This document shows positions 42,573 through 51,662 of a stretch of 64,000 bases of DNA, piece by piece. A program made the position numbers and the translations under genes. The DNA comes from Planomonospora sp. ID82291. GTDB taxonomy: Bacteria; Actinomycetota; Actinomycetes; Streptosporangiales; Streptosporangiaceae. The notes beneath the pieces are model-generated. The model had not been told where the DNA came from, made no database searches, and saw nothing but the letters and a program-made list of their open reading frames with translations. Every line of letters begins with the position of its first letter. Within the stretch, counting starts at the first letter, position 1. Location: contig NZ_JABTEX010000001.1 in NCBI RefSeq assembly GCF_015711645.1, positions 2,356,001-2,420,000 on the forward strand. Reading direction: 5' to 3'.

Positions 42573-44294
42573 TCAGAGGCTCGTGCTGGGGCGGGTGGAG
42601 TCGGCGCTGCGGGTCAGCTCCTCCACGTGCTTCACGGCGTCCTCGACCCTGACGACGCCCGGCCGGTGGCGGCGCCACCCGGTCCCGCCCCGCTGCCAGG
42701 GGCGTGGGCCGGAGAGCGGCCGGTACTCCACGCCCAGCGCGTCCAGCCGTCCGAGGTGCCGCTCCAGCCGGGCGCCGAACGAGGCGTCGGCGGAGCCCGA
42801 CCAGGCGACCTCCGCCAGCGCGCACCCCCGGGGCCACGCCCGGTAGTCGACGGCCCGCCCGTCGGGAAGCCGTTCGCTCCACAGCTGGAACTGCGCGCCC
42901 AGCACCCGCCCGGCCTCCTCGGGCCCCCACGCCCCCGGAACCGGGGCGAACCCCGCCACGTCCGCCACCGTGATCGCCTCCCCGATGGCGACGGGCTCGT
43001 CCTCCGACGCCGCCTCCGCATAGTCGAAGTAGAGCGGGAAGATCGGCGTCTGCACCACGTCGTGCCCGGCCGCGGCGGCCCGGCGGGCCACCTCGGGACC
43101 GCGCCAGGGCATCACGACCGTGTCCGGCCGGAGCGCGCCGCTGACGAACGCCTCGTCCCAGACGACCGCCCGGCCGCCCCGCTCCGCCAGCGCGTCCGCG
43201 AGCCGCCGCAGGAACCACGCGTGCAGCTCGCCCGGGCCGGACAGGCCCAGCTCCGCCTGGAAGGCGGTGATCCGCGCGGACGCCGCCCAGTCGTCGAGCA
43301 CGCACTCGTCCCCGCCGATGTGCACGTACGGCGTCTCGCCCAGCGCGCCGAGCAGTTCGTCGAGGACGGTGGTCAGGAAGTCGATCGTCGGGGGGAGCGG
43401 GGAGAGGATCGCGGGGGAGATGCCCCAGCGGTCCAGCACCCCGAACGGTTCCGGCACCCGCCCGTCCGCGGCCCGCGCGCCGAGCTCCGGATGGGCGGCG
43501 AGGATCGCCGAGGCGTGCCCCGGCACGTCGATCTCCGGGACGACCGTCACGGCCCGGTCCCGCGCGTAGGCGGCGATCTCGGCCAGGTCCGCCAGCGTGT
43601 AGTACCCGCCGTGGGGGACGCCGTCGAAGGTCTCCTCCTCGTGGTAGTGGCTGGTGACCGTCCGCGGCCGGTGCGAGGCCACCTCGTGCAGCCGGGGGTA
43701 CGCCCGGCTCTCGATCCGCCACCCCTGGTCGTCCACCAGGTGCAGGTGGAGCCGGTTCAGCTTGTGCGCGGCCATGAGGTCGATCATCCGCAACACCTCC
43801 CGCTTCGGCAGGAAGTGCCGGGCCACGTCCAGGTGCGCGCCGCGCCAGGAGAACCGCGGCGCGTCCTCGATCCGCACCGCCGGGACGCTCCCGCCGGCCG
43901 GGACGGCGCGGAAGGCCGTGTCGGGCAGGAGCTGGCGCAGGGTCTGCGCGGCGTAGAACGCCCCCGCCTGTCCGGCCACCGCGATCCGCACGCCCCGGTC
44001 CGACACCTCCAGACGGTAGGCCTCGGGGCCCAGCGCCGCGTCCCGCTCGGTCACGACCGCCGCCGTGCCCGCCGCATCGACGGCCGTTCCCGCCGCCGTG
44101 CCGCCCGCCTCCGGAGGGACTCCCCGCCCCGCCGGGCCCGTGCCGTCCCCGGCGGGGCGCAGGTCCAGGGTCGGAAGCGCCCGCCGTACGGCGGCCACCA
44201 GGTCGGCGGGCCCGCAGATCGGGTCGCCGGGGGACAGGTCGAAGGAGCCGGGGCCGTACTCGGCGGACACGGGACGGGGAAGCAGGTCGGTCAT
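42573..44294 (-). CDS. Beta-N-acetylhexosaminidase, GH20
   Basis: A protein of 573 residues from the ATG at 44294. A GH20b N-terminal domain precedes the TIM barrel: FSWRGAHLDVARHF, HKLNRLHLHLVDDQGWRIE, VTVVPEIDVPGHASA, and the catalytic Asp-Glu pair in YVHIGGDECVLDDW, with the late VVWDEAF. There is no signal peptide, so it probably cleaves imported chitobiose or peptidoglycan fragments in the cytoplasm. A GGAAGG-AAA-CCTTCC palindrome lies upstream. Confidence 0.88.
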   Translation of the reverse strand: MTDLLPRPVSAEYGPGSFDLSPGDPICGPADLVAAVRRALPTLDLRPAGDGTGPAGRGVPPEAGGTAAGTAVDAAGTAAVVTERDAALGPEAYRLEVSDRGVRIAVAGQAGAFYAAQTLRQLLPDTAFRAVPAGGSVPAVRIEDAPRFSWRGAHLDVARHFLPKREVLRMIDLMAAHKLNRLHLHLVDDQGWRIESRAYPRLHEVASHRPRTVTSHYHEEETFDGVPHGGYYTLADLAEIAAYARDRAVTVVPEIDVPGHASAILAAHPELGARAADGRVPEPFGVLDRWGISPAILSPLPPTIDFLTTVLDELLGALGETPYVHIGGDECVLDDWAASARITAFQAELGLSGPGELHAWFLRRLADALAERGGRAVVWDEAFVSGALRPDTVVMPWRGPEVARRAAAAGHDVVQTPIFPLYFDYAEAASEDEPVAIGEAITVADVAGFAPVPGAWGPEEAGRVLGAQFQLWSERLPDGRAVDYRAWPRGCALAEVAWSGSADASFGARLERHLGRLDALGVEYRPLSGPRPWQRGGTGWRRHRPGVVRVEDAVKHVEELTRSADSTRPSTSL

Positions 44295-44326
44295 GGCCCC
44301 GATCATGCCGAACCCGCACGGAAATA

Positions 44327-44341
44327 GGAAGGAAACCTTCC
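44327..44341. promoter_or_regulatory. Palindrome upstream of the hexosaminidase
   Basis: GGAAGG-AAA-CCTTCC, perfect arms, 33 bp before the GH20 start codon. Its position suits an operator for a sugar-responsive regulator of the ROK or similar type; the regulator is not identified. Confidence 0.45.
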
Positions 44342-44424
44342 GGATATGCCGCAGGGCGGACCGCGCCCGGGAGCGGCGCCGGTACGGGCCGGAGCCCGGC
44401 CGCGGGGCGCTCCGCGACCGGAGC

Positions 44425-45387
44425 CTATGTGAGGTAGTCCTGCACCCCGTTGGCGAGGGAGAGCGCGATCCTCTTCCGGAACTCCGCGTTCCGGAACTTC
44501 CGCGCCTCGGCGGCGTTGCGCATGTTCCCGCACTCGATGAAGACCTTCGGGACCGTGGAGAGGTTCAACCCGCCGAGGTCGTTGCGGAAGCTCATCGCGT
44601 TGCGTCCGATGTAGGTGGAGTACGGCAGGCCGGTGCCGCTCCTGAAGGCCTTCCGCACGGCGCGGCCGAGCCTCTCGGAGTCGTCCACGACCGGGTCCAC
44701 CGGACCGTTGATCTTCTTCGGCATGATCACGTGGAAGCCGTGGTCGGCGGCGCCCGCCCCGTCGGCGTGCACCGAGATGGCCGCGTCCGCCCGCGCCCGG
44801 TTGCCGATGGCCGCCCGTTCGGTGATGCACGGGCCGACGCCCGTGTTGCTTGTGCGGGTCAGCTTCACCGTGGCGCCCCTGGACTCCAGGATCGCCTTCA
44901 GCTGCCGGGACACGTCCCAGGTGAAGGCCGCCTCGGCATAGCCGTCGTTGGTGGCGGTCCCGGTGGTGTCGCACGCCTTCTTGTGGGTCAGGACGTCGAC
45001 CTGCCGGTTGATCGCCGAGGGGTTGCGGTAGTTGTGTCCGTTGTGGCCGGGGTCGATGACCACGATCTTGCCGCTCAGCGGCTTGACCGCGGAGCTCCCG
45101 GCCGGCGCGGGGACCGTCGAGTCGGAGGTCGCGGTGGTCTCGTCGGCGGGGGAACCGGTGTCCTCCTCGGCGGGAGGGGCCGACGACTCGGCGCCGGGGT
45201 CCGGGGAACCGGAGTCAGAGCCGGAGGAGTCCGGTGAACCGGCAGGTGAGGAGGGGCCGGGGTCCGCCGGGCCCGTGGCGGGTCCGGAGGCCGCCGGGCC
45301 CGCCGTCCCGTCGTCCGGGGCGCCGCCGCAGGCGGCGACGCCCAGGCAGCACAGGACGAGGGCCGTCGCGAGTGCTCTGCTGGTCAC
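44425..45387 (-). CDS. Lipoprotein N-acetylmuramoyl-L-alanine amidase (Amidase_3)
   Basis: A protein of 320 residues from the GTG at 45387 with AGGGA upstream. The signal peptide ends in the lipobox LGVAAC, predicting attachment to the outer face of the membrane. A Ser/Pro/Asp-rich linker of about 80 residues follows, then a zinc amidase domain: IVVIDPGHNGHN (zinc His), a glutamate near TERAAIGNRA, ISVHADG and KVFIECGNMRN. It would cut the peptide from peptidoglycan glycan strands. Confidence 0.88.
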   Translation of the reverse strand: MTSRALATALVLCCLGVAACGGAPDDGTAGPAASGPATGPADPGPSSPAGSPDSSGSDSGSPDPGAESSAPPAEEDTGSPADETTATSDSTVPAPAGSSAVKPLSGKIVVIDPGHNGHNYRNPSAINRQVDVLTHKKACDTTGTATNDGYAEAAFTWDVSRQLKAILESRGATVKLTRTSNTGVGPCITERAAIGNRARADAAISVHADGAGAADHGFHVIMPKKINGPVDPVVDDSERLGRAVRKAFRSGTGLPYSTYIGRNAMSFRNDLGGLNLSTVPKVFIECGNMRNAAEARKFRNAEFRKRIALSLANGVQDYLT

Positions 45388-45477
45388 GTTCTTCCCTTCG
45401 CGCGGAACCGTCGGCACCCCAACCTACGCGGCCGGGTGCCGTGATCGGCGCCGTCTCCGGTCCTGGACGCGCTCAGG

Positions 45478-45738
45478 TCACCAGGCGCGCTCGCCCGTCT
45501 CCTGCCGCTGCAGGAGCGCGGCGAGCTCCTGAGCCTCCTCGGCGTCCACGCCCAGCACCACGCGCGGGCGTCCCCAGGGATGGTCGATCGAATGGGCGAC
45601 GTAGCTGGCCACGGAACCCGCCGTGGCGTCGGCTCCGGCCTCCGCGCCGCGGCCCCGGGCGCTCCGCCACAGCGTCCACGCCCGCTCCAGGTCGGAGGCG
45701 GCGCGCTGGGCGCATGACACCAGTTCTGGATCACGCAT
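45478..45738 (-). CDS. Small hypothetical protein
   Basis: A protein of 86 residues from an ATG preceded by AAGGGGG. It is helical (CAQRAASDLERAWTLWRSAR, DAEEAQELAALLQRQ) with no recognised domain. It stands alone between the amidase and LacI genes. Confidence 0.6.
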   Translation of the reverse strand: MRDPELVSCAQRAASDLERAWTLWRSARGRGAEAGADATAGSVASYVAHSIDHPWGRPRVVLGVDAEEAQELAALLQRQETGERAW

Positions 45739-45830
45739 GATTACCCCCTTGTCACGCCAGAGTCAACACCAGGGACGCGAGGCGGCTTCGGAGGTTTGCC
45801 CAGCCTTGGTGCCCGCCTGGGAACGGGGTG

Positions 45831-45912
45831 ACCCTCCCGGCGGGTCTTCTCGGCGGGTCTTCCCGGCGGGGATGTTTCGCGGCGGGGATGTTTCGCGGCG
45901 GGACCCCTCCCG
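45831..45912. repeat. Imperfect CGGCGGG-based tandem repeats
   Basis: Units of 12-15 bp: CGGCGGGTCTTC twice and GGGATGTTTCGCGGC twice, then CGGCGGG copies. They lie directly downstream of the LacI-type gene. Confidence 0.7.
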
Positions 45913-45921
45913 GCGGGCGCC

Positions 45922-47004
45922 CTACGCCTCCGCGGGTCCCGTGCTGCGCCGTACCACCAGTGCGGGGGTGACCTGCCGCAGGCGGGACGCCTTGCGGGGG
46001 TCGCCGATCCGGTCGCTGAGCAGTGCCGCGGCGGAGCGGCCCATGGCCCGCCGGGGCTGGCCGACGGTGGTGAGGGAGATCGCGGGCACGCCCGCCAGGT
46101 GGGTGTCGTCGTATCCGACGACGGACAGGTCCTCGGGGACCCGCAGGCCGAGCTCGGCCGCGGCGGCCAGCACGCCCATGGCCACCATGTCGTCGGCGGC
46201 GAAGATCGCGGTGGGCCGGGGGTCGCGGGTCAGCAGGCTCCGCGCGGCCCGGGCGCCGCCCTCCTCGGTGGGGTCGCTCTGCTCGACCATGATGTACGGC
46301 GCCAGCGCGTGCCGGCGCATCGCCACCAGATAGCCCTCGCACCGGAACCGGCCGGAGGAGGACCGGGTGCCCTCGATGTGGGCGATCCGGCGATGGCCCA
46401 GCTCCACGAGGTGGTCGACGGCCAGGCGCGCGCCCAGCCGGTCGTCGTCCACCACGGCGTCCACGCCGTCGAGATCGATGTCGCGCTCGCCCACCACGAC
46501 CATGGGCGTGTATCCGGTGGCCTCGATGAGCGTCTCGCTGGTCGGCGGGATGCCGAGCAGGACGAGCCCGTCCACCCGCAGTTCCAGGAAGGCCTCGACG
46601 GCCTCGTCCTCGAAGGCCGGGTCCCACTGGCTGTTGCCGATGAGCAGCCGCAGCCCGTCGCCGTGCAGGCTCTCCTGCAGGCCCTCCAGGAACTCGGCGT
46701 AGAAGGGGTTGTGCAGGTCGGCGACGAGCGCCCCGACCAGGTGGGTGCGGCCCTCGACCAGGCTCCGCGCGACCGCGTTGGGCCGGTAGCCGAGGTCTCG
46801 GGCGGCCTGCAGCACGGCCTGCCTGCGGTGCTCGCTGACGTGCGGAGAGCCGCGGAGCACGAGCGAGACCAGCGATTTGGAGACACCGGCTCGTTCGGCG
46901 ACGTTGCGGATGGTCGGGCGCGGGCGCGGCCCGCCGTCCGGCGGGACGGCGGCGGCGAACGCCCGGGCTCGGGTGACGGTGGTGTCGACCGGCGGTCCTG
47001 ACAT
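45922..47004 (-). CDS. LacI-family transcriptional regulator
   Basis: A protein of 360 residues. The helix-turn-helix is TIRNVAERAGVSKSLVSLVL (about 31-50), followed by a hinge helix YRPNAVARSLVEGR and a periplasmic-binding-like sugar domain (LVGALVADLHNPFYAEFLEG, AIFAADDMVAMGVLAAAAEL, LSVVGYDDTHLAGVPAISLT). GGGGAGAG precedes the ATG. It probably controls sugar uptake or catabolism genes, but no target is adjacent; it is divergent from a TetR gene. Confidence 0.9.
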   Translation of the reverse strand: MSGPPVDTTVTRARAFAAAVPPDGGPRPRPTIRNVAERAGVSKSLVSLVLRGSPHVSEHRRQAVLQAARDLGYRPNAVARSLVEGRTHLVGALVADLHNPFYAEFLEGLQESLHGDGLRLLIGNSQWDPAFEDEAVEAFLELRVDGLVLLGIPPTSETLIEATGYTPMVVVGERDIDLDGVDAVVDDDRLGARLAVDHLVELGHRRIAHIEGTRSSSGRFRCEGYLVAMRRHALAPYIMVEQSDPTEEGGARAARSLLTRDPRPTAIFAADDMVAMGVLAAAAELGLRVPEDLSVVGYDDTHLAGVPAISLTTVGQPRRAMGRSAAALLSDRIGDPRKASRLRQVTPALVVRRSTGPAEA

Positions 47005-47187
47005 GGCTCTCCCCCGGAATGGTGGGTGGGCACCTGCGGAGGGTGTCCTGACGCCCTCTCACTCCAAACGATCGAGTTCCGGATGGGGTACGGCTTCCGC
47101 GGAACGGAACCGGATCCGACCTCCGCGGGGCGGAACCCGGATCCCGACGGGGCCGCCGCCGGTTCCCACTCCGATAGTGTGCGCACT

Positions 47188-47871
47188 GTGGGTTCGAGAT
47201 CCGGGGCCGCGAGGCAGGAGAAGTCCGGCGACGCGCGACCGGCGCGGCGCAGGCTCAGCGTGGACCGGCGCCGCGAGGAGCTCATGGCCGCGGCGCTGGA
47301 GCTGTTCAGCAGGCACGACGCCGAGGACGTCTCCATCGACGACGTCGCCGCGGCGGCGGGGGCGTCACGAGCCCTGGTCTACCACTACTTCGGCGGCAAG
47401 CAGGAGCTGTACGTCGCCGCGCTGAAGAGCGCCGCCGCGCAGTTGGAGGCGCGGCTGCGCCCCCAGGGGAACGGCCGCCCGATGGATGAGCTGGCCCTGG
47501 GACTGGAGCGCTACTTCGACTTCGTCGAGGAGCACGCGGCGGGCTTCGCCGCCCTCCTCAAGGGCGGCCCGGCCGACCGCAGCGGCGAGATCGGCGAGAT
47601 CGTCGACAGCGTCCGGCACCGTCTGCTCCGCCTCATCATGCGGCAGATGCGGGTCGAGGAGCCCGGCCCGGCCCTGCGCATCACGCTGCGCTCGTGGATC
47701 GCCTCGGTCGAGACGGCCGGCCTCGACTGGCTGGAGCACCGGGACATCGAGCGGCCCACACTGGAACGCATGCTGGTCGACCACATGGTGGCGCTGCTCG
47801 GGGTCGCCGCCAACCACGACCCGCAGGTCGAGGGGCTGCTTGAGGAACTGGCCCGGGACCAGCTGTTCTGA
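47188..47871 (+). CDS. TetR-family transcriptional regulator
   Basis: About 227 residues if the GTG at 47188 is used; GTG 47179 is equally possible and in-frame codons reach 47026. The helix-turn-helix is VSIDDVAAAAGASRALVYHY FGGKQEL. The C-terminal ligand domain is all helical, with WIASVETAGLDWLEHRDIER as in TetR_C domains of actinomycete regulators. It is divergent from the LacI-family gene. Its last codons are tandemly duplicated past the stop. Confidence 0.85.
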   Translation: MGSRSGAARQEKSGDARPARRRLSVDRRREELMAAALELFSRHDAEDVSIDDVAAAAGASRALVYHYFGGKQELYVAALKSAAAQLEARLRPQGNGRPMDELALGLERYFDFVEEHAAGFAALLKGGPADRSGEIGEIVDSVRHRLLRLIMRQMRVEEPGPALRITLRSWIASVETAGLDWLEHRDIERPTLERMLVDHMVALLGVAANHDPQVEGLLEELARDQLF

Positions 47872-47925
47872 CGGGACCGGTTGTTCCACCGGGACCGGTT
47901 GTCCCGTCGGGACCCGGAGGGGAGC
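47854..47925. repeat. 18-bp tandem repeat from the TetR 3' end
   Basis: An 18-bp unit starting CGGGACC occurs at 47854, 47872, 47890 and (partly) 47908. The first copy is the end of the TetR coding sequence including TGA; the later copies diverge slightly. Confidence 0.8.
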
Positions 47926-48171
47926 CTCACCGACCGACGAGTGGGGCCGGCCGATCGGACGGCATTCGGCGGAGCGAGCCGCCCCTTGACGGAGCGTGAT
48001 CGATCGCTCCACGTCACCGGTGACGGAGCGTCACGACCGACGGAGCGTCACCGGCCGGTGGGGCGGCGCCGGGCGGGCGGCGCCGCTCTCCACAGAGCCT
48101 GTGCGGTCCACGCGCCCACACTCCCGGTGAGCGCGCGATGTGATCCCCCGGATCCGAGTACGGCCCCCGCC
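47926..48171. other. Gene-free stretch before bldC
   Basis: No gene is seen. GACGGAGCGT recurs at about 47993, 48020 and 48038, with CACCGG copies, partly as an inverted arrangement around GATCGATC (47998-48005). It lies between the convergent TetR and bldC genes and may contain their terminators. Confidence 0.5.
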
Positions 48172-48375
48172 CTACTCGGAGCGCTGCTGCGGAATCCCCG
48201 CGAGCAGCGCGCGAACCTCGGTCTCCCTGTAGCGGCGGTGCCCACCCAGCGTGCGGATGGACGTCAACTTGCCCGCCTTCGCCCACCGTGTGACGGTCTT
48301 GGGGTCGACGCGGAACATGGTTGCGACCTCCGCCGGGGTGAGCAGCGGCTCGGCCTCAGGTGTACGAGCTGACAT
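48172..48375 (-). CDS. bldC: Developmental regulator BldC (MerR-type HTH)
   Basis: A protein of 67 residues: LLTPAEVATMFRVDPKTVTR WAKAGKLTSIRTLGGHRRYR then EVRALLAGIPQQRS, nearly identical to streptomycete BldC. BldC binds DNA cooperatively at AT-rich direct repeats and delays entry into development. GGAGGAG precedes the ATG. Upstream lies an AT-richer promoter with an inverted repeat. Confidence 0.95.
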   Translation of the reverse strand: MSARTPEAEPLLTPAEVATMFRVDPKTVTRWAKAGKLTSIRTLGGHRRYRETEVRALLAGIPQQRSE

Positions 48376-48695
48376 TTGTGCGGCCTCTCCTCCGTGTGGA
48401 CCGACGACAGCGATCCTGCGACTTGACGCTTGTCACGGATGTCCCCCTATGGTCCTTTGCGTGCGGCAGTTCGGACCATATGCGGCATCACCCGATGTGA
48501 CCATACAGCCACACAGAGCGATTGGCGAGTCTTTGGGGCGACTCATCTCTCTTGTGTATGCGGCGTTGTCACGCTCGGTGATTCTAGCGACACGTTTCGT
48601 GGTATCGCAGTGAAAACGGCAAATTACTCAGTTCGCAGATGCGTCCCCGGACGTTGACAGCCTCACTTATGCAGGTCAGAGGGGTGATATGCGAC
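48376..48695. promoter_or_regulatory. bldC upstream region with inverted repeat
   Basis: A 320-bp region without a gene and richer in A/T than its surroundings. It contains TATGGTCC (48448-48455) and its exact inverse GGACCATA (48473-48480), with a third half-site TGACCATA at 48498-48505. This is a candidate operator or autoregulatory site for bldC. Confidence 0.45.
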
Positions 48696-49553
48696 TCAGT
48701 TTGCTGATTCGAGAAGTTGTATTGACCGCCAGCGGGTGATCACCCTCTGATACATGGCGAAGGCCAGCTCTTCCTGGCCGGTGTCCAGACCCGTCAGCGC
48801 GGCGGCGAGCTCGGCCACGGACTGGTCGGCCCGGAGCCTCTCGTCGTCCATCAGGTGGACGATGCCGCCGTAGTCCAGCTCCACCAGCGAGTGCGGGTGG
48901 AACTCCTCCAGCCAGCGGGCCACATCCTCCACCTCCTCGGTGATGCCGACGTCGCCGACCTGGCGGCGGAGGATCTGCAGTGCGCGGGCCACGCGGCGGC
49001 GGGCGTGCGCCATGGAGGTGACGTAGATCAGGTTTCGGGTGGTGGTCGTGCCCCCGGCCGCCGCCTCGCCGTCGAGGGCCAGCCAGCGCTCGCCCCCGTC
49101 GAAGGGCAGGAACCAGGACGTCGGGATGTGCCAGGTCGAGGTGCGGATGTGGGTGCGCAGCGCGGACGCCCCGCCGCGCCGCTTGAACCGGTCGAAGTCG
49201 TCGGCGGTCTGCTCGGCGATCGACAGCGGCACGAACCGCTCCGCCACCGTGGTCGGAGTCGTCCCGCGGAAGCGCGAGAAGGCCAGCCACGAGCGCAGCC
49301 TGCTCTGCCAGGGGCAGACGTACAGCACGTCGTCCACGCGCCTCAGGTAGGCGTTGGAGCTCTCGTGGACCGGGGCCGGGACGGGCGGGACGCCGATGAG
49401 GCGCGCGACCGCCTCGCCGTGTTCGGTGTGGAGCGCGCTCGCCCGCCGGGGCCGGTCGGACGTCTCGGCGTAGGCCTGCCAGGAGACGCGCTCGGTGGGG
49501 CTGAACGCGGTCAGAGGTTCATAGACGCGGAGGTACGCGGCATAGGGCAGCAC
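48696..49553 (-). CDS. Conserved actinomycete protein, unknown function
   Basis: A protein of 285 residues from the GTG at 49553, beginning LPYAAYLRVYEPLTAF, the start I expect for a conserved protein found next to bldC in actinomycetes. Blocks include CPWQSRLRSWLAFSRFR, STWHIPTSWFLPFDGGERWL and RNLIYVTSMAHARRRVARAL. No known domain is recognised. In-frame codons to 49745 encode only TAAG repeats from the flanking tandem array and are not taken as protein. Confidence 0.75.
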   Translation of the reverse strand: MLPYAAYLRVYEPLTAFSPTERVSWQAYAETSDRPRRASALHTEHGEAVARLIGVPPVPAPVHESSNAYLRRVDDVLYVCPWQSRLRSWLAFSRFRGTTPTTVAERFVPLSIAEQTADDFDRFKRRGGASALRTHIRTSTWHIPTSWFLPFDGGERWLALDGEAAAGGTTTTRNLIYVTSMAHARRRVARALQILRRQVGDVGITEEVEDVARWLEEFHPHSLVELDYGGIVHLMDDERLRADQSVAELAAALTGLDTGQEELAFAMYQRVITRWRSIQLLESAN

Positions 49554-49632
49554 GCTCGCATCGTGCCATGAAGAGGCGGTCCTTGTCCGGTACCGGCCCG
49601 TGCCGGGCTCCCACCTCCCGGCGCGGCCTGAT

Positions 49633-49707
49633 GCGGCGTGACCCGCCGCGGCGTGACCCGCCGCGGTGCGGCCCGCCGCGGTGCGGCCCGCCGCGGTGCG
49701 GTCGCGG
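49633..49707. repeat. 15-bp GC-rich tandem repeat
   Basis: About five copies of a 15-bp unit (GCGTGACCCGCCGCG changing to GTGCGGCCCGCCGCG), upstream of the 48696-49553 gene and 126 bp or more before valine dehydrogenase. Confidence 0.85.
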
Positions 49708-49832
49708 TGCGGCGCGCCGTTCCCGGCCAGTGAAGGGGCGCTCACCGGTCGTCACACTCGGGGGGTTGTGGTTACCCTGAGGCTGATCTCCGCCGCGACG
49801 GAGCGGCGGACCGGACGACGGGAGTCACCACC

Positions 49833-50948
49833 GTGACGGACGTCTTCGGGCTCTCCCACAAGGACAGCAGCCCGGTGAGCACCCCGATGAGCGGCCAGGC
49901 CGGACACGAGCAGGTCGTCTTCTGCTCCGACGAGCGCAGCGGCCTCCGCGCGATCATCGCGATCCACAACACCGCCCTGGGCCCGGCCCTCGGGGGGACC
50001 CGGTTCTACCCCTACGAGAGCGAGCAGGCCGCGCTGGCGGACGTGCTCAACCTCTCGCGGGCGATGGCCTACAAGAACGCCCTGGCGGGTCTCGACCTCG
50101 GCGGGGGCAAGGCCGTCATCATCGGCGATCCGGAGACGGACAAGAACGAGGCGATGCTCCGGGCCTACGGCCGGTTCGTCCAGTCCCTGGGCGGGCGCTA
50201 CCTCACCGCGTGCGACGTCGGCACCTACAGCGAGGACATGGACCTCATCGCGCGCGAGACCCCCTACGTCACCGGTCGCACCCTGGCCCAGGGCGGCGCC
50301 GGCGACTCGTCCATCCTGACCGCCTTCGGCGTCTTCCAGGGCATGCGGGCCGCCTGCGAGCACGTCTTCGGCGCCTCGCCGCTGCGCGGCAGGCGGGTCG
50401 GGGTCGAGGGCGTCGGCAAGGTGGGCCACCGGCTGGTCGACCACCTCGTCGAGGACGGCGCGGAGGTGGTGGTCTGCGACGTGAACGAGCGGGCGGTCGA
50501 ACTCGTCCGGCGCAGGCACCCCGGGGTGGAGGTCGTGGCCGATCGGTCCGCCCTGACCTCGGCCGACATCGACGTCTACGCGCCGTGCGCCCTCGGCGGG
50601 GCACTGGACGACGGGACGGTCGCCCGGCTGCGGGCCTCGATCGTCTGCGGCGGGGCGAACAACCAGCTCGCCCACCCCGGGGTGGAGAAGCAGCTCGCCG
50701 ACCGCGGCATCCTGTACGCGCCCGACTACGTCGTCAACTCCGGCGGAGTCATCCAGGTCGCCGACGAGATCCAGGGGTTCGACATGGACCGGGCGAGGGC
50801 AAAGGCCGAGAAGATCTACGCTACGACTCTCAAGATTTTCACCACGGCGACGGAGGACGGCGTCCCACCGGCCGTCGCAGCAGATAGGCTGGCCGAGCGC
50901 AGAATGTCGGAAGTCGGGCGGATTAGGGGCATTTGGCTAGGTCGCTAG
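49833..50948 (+). CDS. vdh: Valine (Leu/Phe/Val) dehydrogenase
   Basis: A protein of 371 residues, NAD-dependent, deaminating branched-chain amino acids. The catalytic lysines lie in [12 protein letters not shown]-x-ALADVL and [18 protein letters not shown]; the dinucleotide fold has [25 protein letters not shown] and [13 protein letters not shown] are typical of this dehydrogenase group. The GTG start has GGGAG upstream. In actinomycetes it feeds acyl-CoA precursors for secondary metabolism. Confidence 0.9.
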   Translation: MTDVFGLSHKDSSPVSTPMSGQAGHEQVVFCSDERSGLRAIIAIHNTALGPALGGTRFYPYESEQAALADVLNLSRAMAYKNALAGLDLGGGKAVIIGDPETDKNEAMLRAYGRFVQSLGGRYLTACDVGTYSEDMDLIARETPYVTGRTLAQGGAGDSSILTAFGVFQGMRAACEHVFGASPLRGRRVGVEGVGKVGHRLVDHLVEDGAEVVVCDVNERAVELVRRRHPGVEVVADRSALTSADIDVYAPCALGGALDDGTVARLRASIVCGGANNQLAHPGVEKQLADRGILYAPDYVVNSGGVIQVADEIQGFDMDRARAKAEKIYATTLKIFTTATEDGVPPAVAADRLAERRMSEVGRIRGIWLGR

Positions 50949-51011
50949 CCCTCATGCCCCCGCGGCGTACCGAGGCGGGCGCAAAACAGGTACGGTTGTA
51001 GTCGAACGAGA

Positions 51012-51077
51012 ACTGACGCCTCAGTCAGGTGGCGTCAGTGCGTGGTGCGTTAGCGACGAGGGGTCGGGCACGACCCC
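51012..51077 (+). promoter_or_regulatory. Two hairpins in the DUF3073 leader
   Basis: ACTGACGCC (51012-51020) pairs with GGCGTCAGT (51031-51039), and GGGGTCG (51060-51066) pairs with CGACCCC (51071-51077). The first may end the vdh transcript; the second lies 20 bp before the next start codon and could affect translation. Confidence 0.5.
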
Positions 51078-51096
51078 ACACGAGGGGGTCGAGCCA

Positions 51097-51330
51097 ATGG
51101 GGCGCGGCCGAGCAAAGGCCAAGCAGGTCAAGGTTGCTCGCCAGCTGAAGTACAACAGCGGTGGCACTGATCTTGAGCGTCTTCGCAACGAGCTCGGAGT
51201 CAGAGACGACTCCGTCCACAAGGACGACGCTGACGACTCCTACGATGATCTCGCGGATCGGTATGCCGATTACGCCGATGACTTCGACCCCGGAGACGAC
51301 CGGGACAACGGGACGTCCGGCCGCCGTTAG
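51097..51330 (+). CDS. DUF3073 protein
   Basis: A protein of 77 residues: MGRGRAKAKQVKVARQLKYN SG at the N-terminus (basic), then a strongly acidic tail (DDADDSYDDLADRYADYADD). This is the actinobacterial DUF3073 family of unknown function, often near vdh/bldC. The charge split suggests nucleic-acid or ribosome association. It is followed by a strong terminator. Confidence 0.9.
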   Translation: MGRGRAKAKQVKVARQLKYNSGGTDLERLRNELGVRDDSVHKDDADDSYDDLADRYADYADDFDPGDDRDNGTSGRR

Positions 51331-51355
51331 GCGGTCCGCACACTGAGCGGGTGGG

Positions 51356-51388
51356 AACGCCCGGCGGCCGACCGCCGGGCGTTCTTTC
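51356..51388. terminator. Terminator after DUF3073
   Basis: Perfect 12-bp arms AACGCCCGGCGG (51356-51367) and CCGCCGGGCGTT (51372-51383) around CCGA, then CTTTCC. Confidence 0.9.
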
Positions 51389-51493
51389 CGCGTCCGCCCC
51401 TGTCCGCCGGCTCGCCGGGCGTTCCAGGATCCGTCCGGAGCGCCTCCCGGTCCGCCCGCGGACGTCCGCCATCCCCAGGGACGGTCTCCCTCG

Positions 51494-51546
51494 GCGGAAA
51501 GACGGCTTCACGACGGAAAGACGGCTTCACGAAAGACGGCTTCACG
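51494..51546. repeat. 19-bp tandem repeat, 2.8 copies
   Basis: CGGAAAGACGGCTTCACGA at 51494 and 51513, then a shortened copy to 51546. It lies in the gap 51389-51662, which holds no gene. Confidence 0.9.
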
Positions 51547-51662
51547 GCGGGGGCCGACCCGGGGAACGCGTCGCTTCGGCGGCCCGGGAGCAGCTTCCGG
51601 CGCCGCGACCGGCCCGGGCGCGCGGGGCCCGCCGGAGCGGGGACGGCACGCCCGGGGAGCGG

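Noticed and set aside
49554-49745. N-terminal extension of the 48696 gene encoding TAAG repeats
   Set aside because: It is translated from the 15-bp tandem repeat; the conserved protein starts at LPYAAYLRVYEP with a GTG at 49553.
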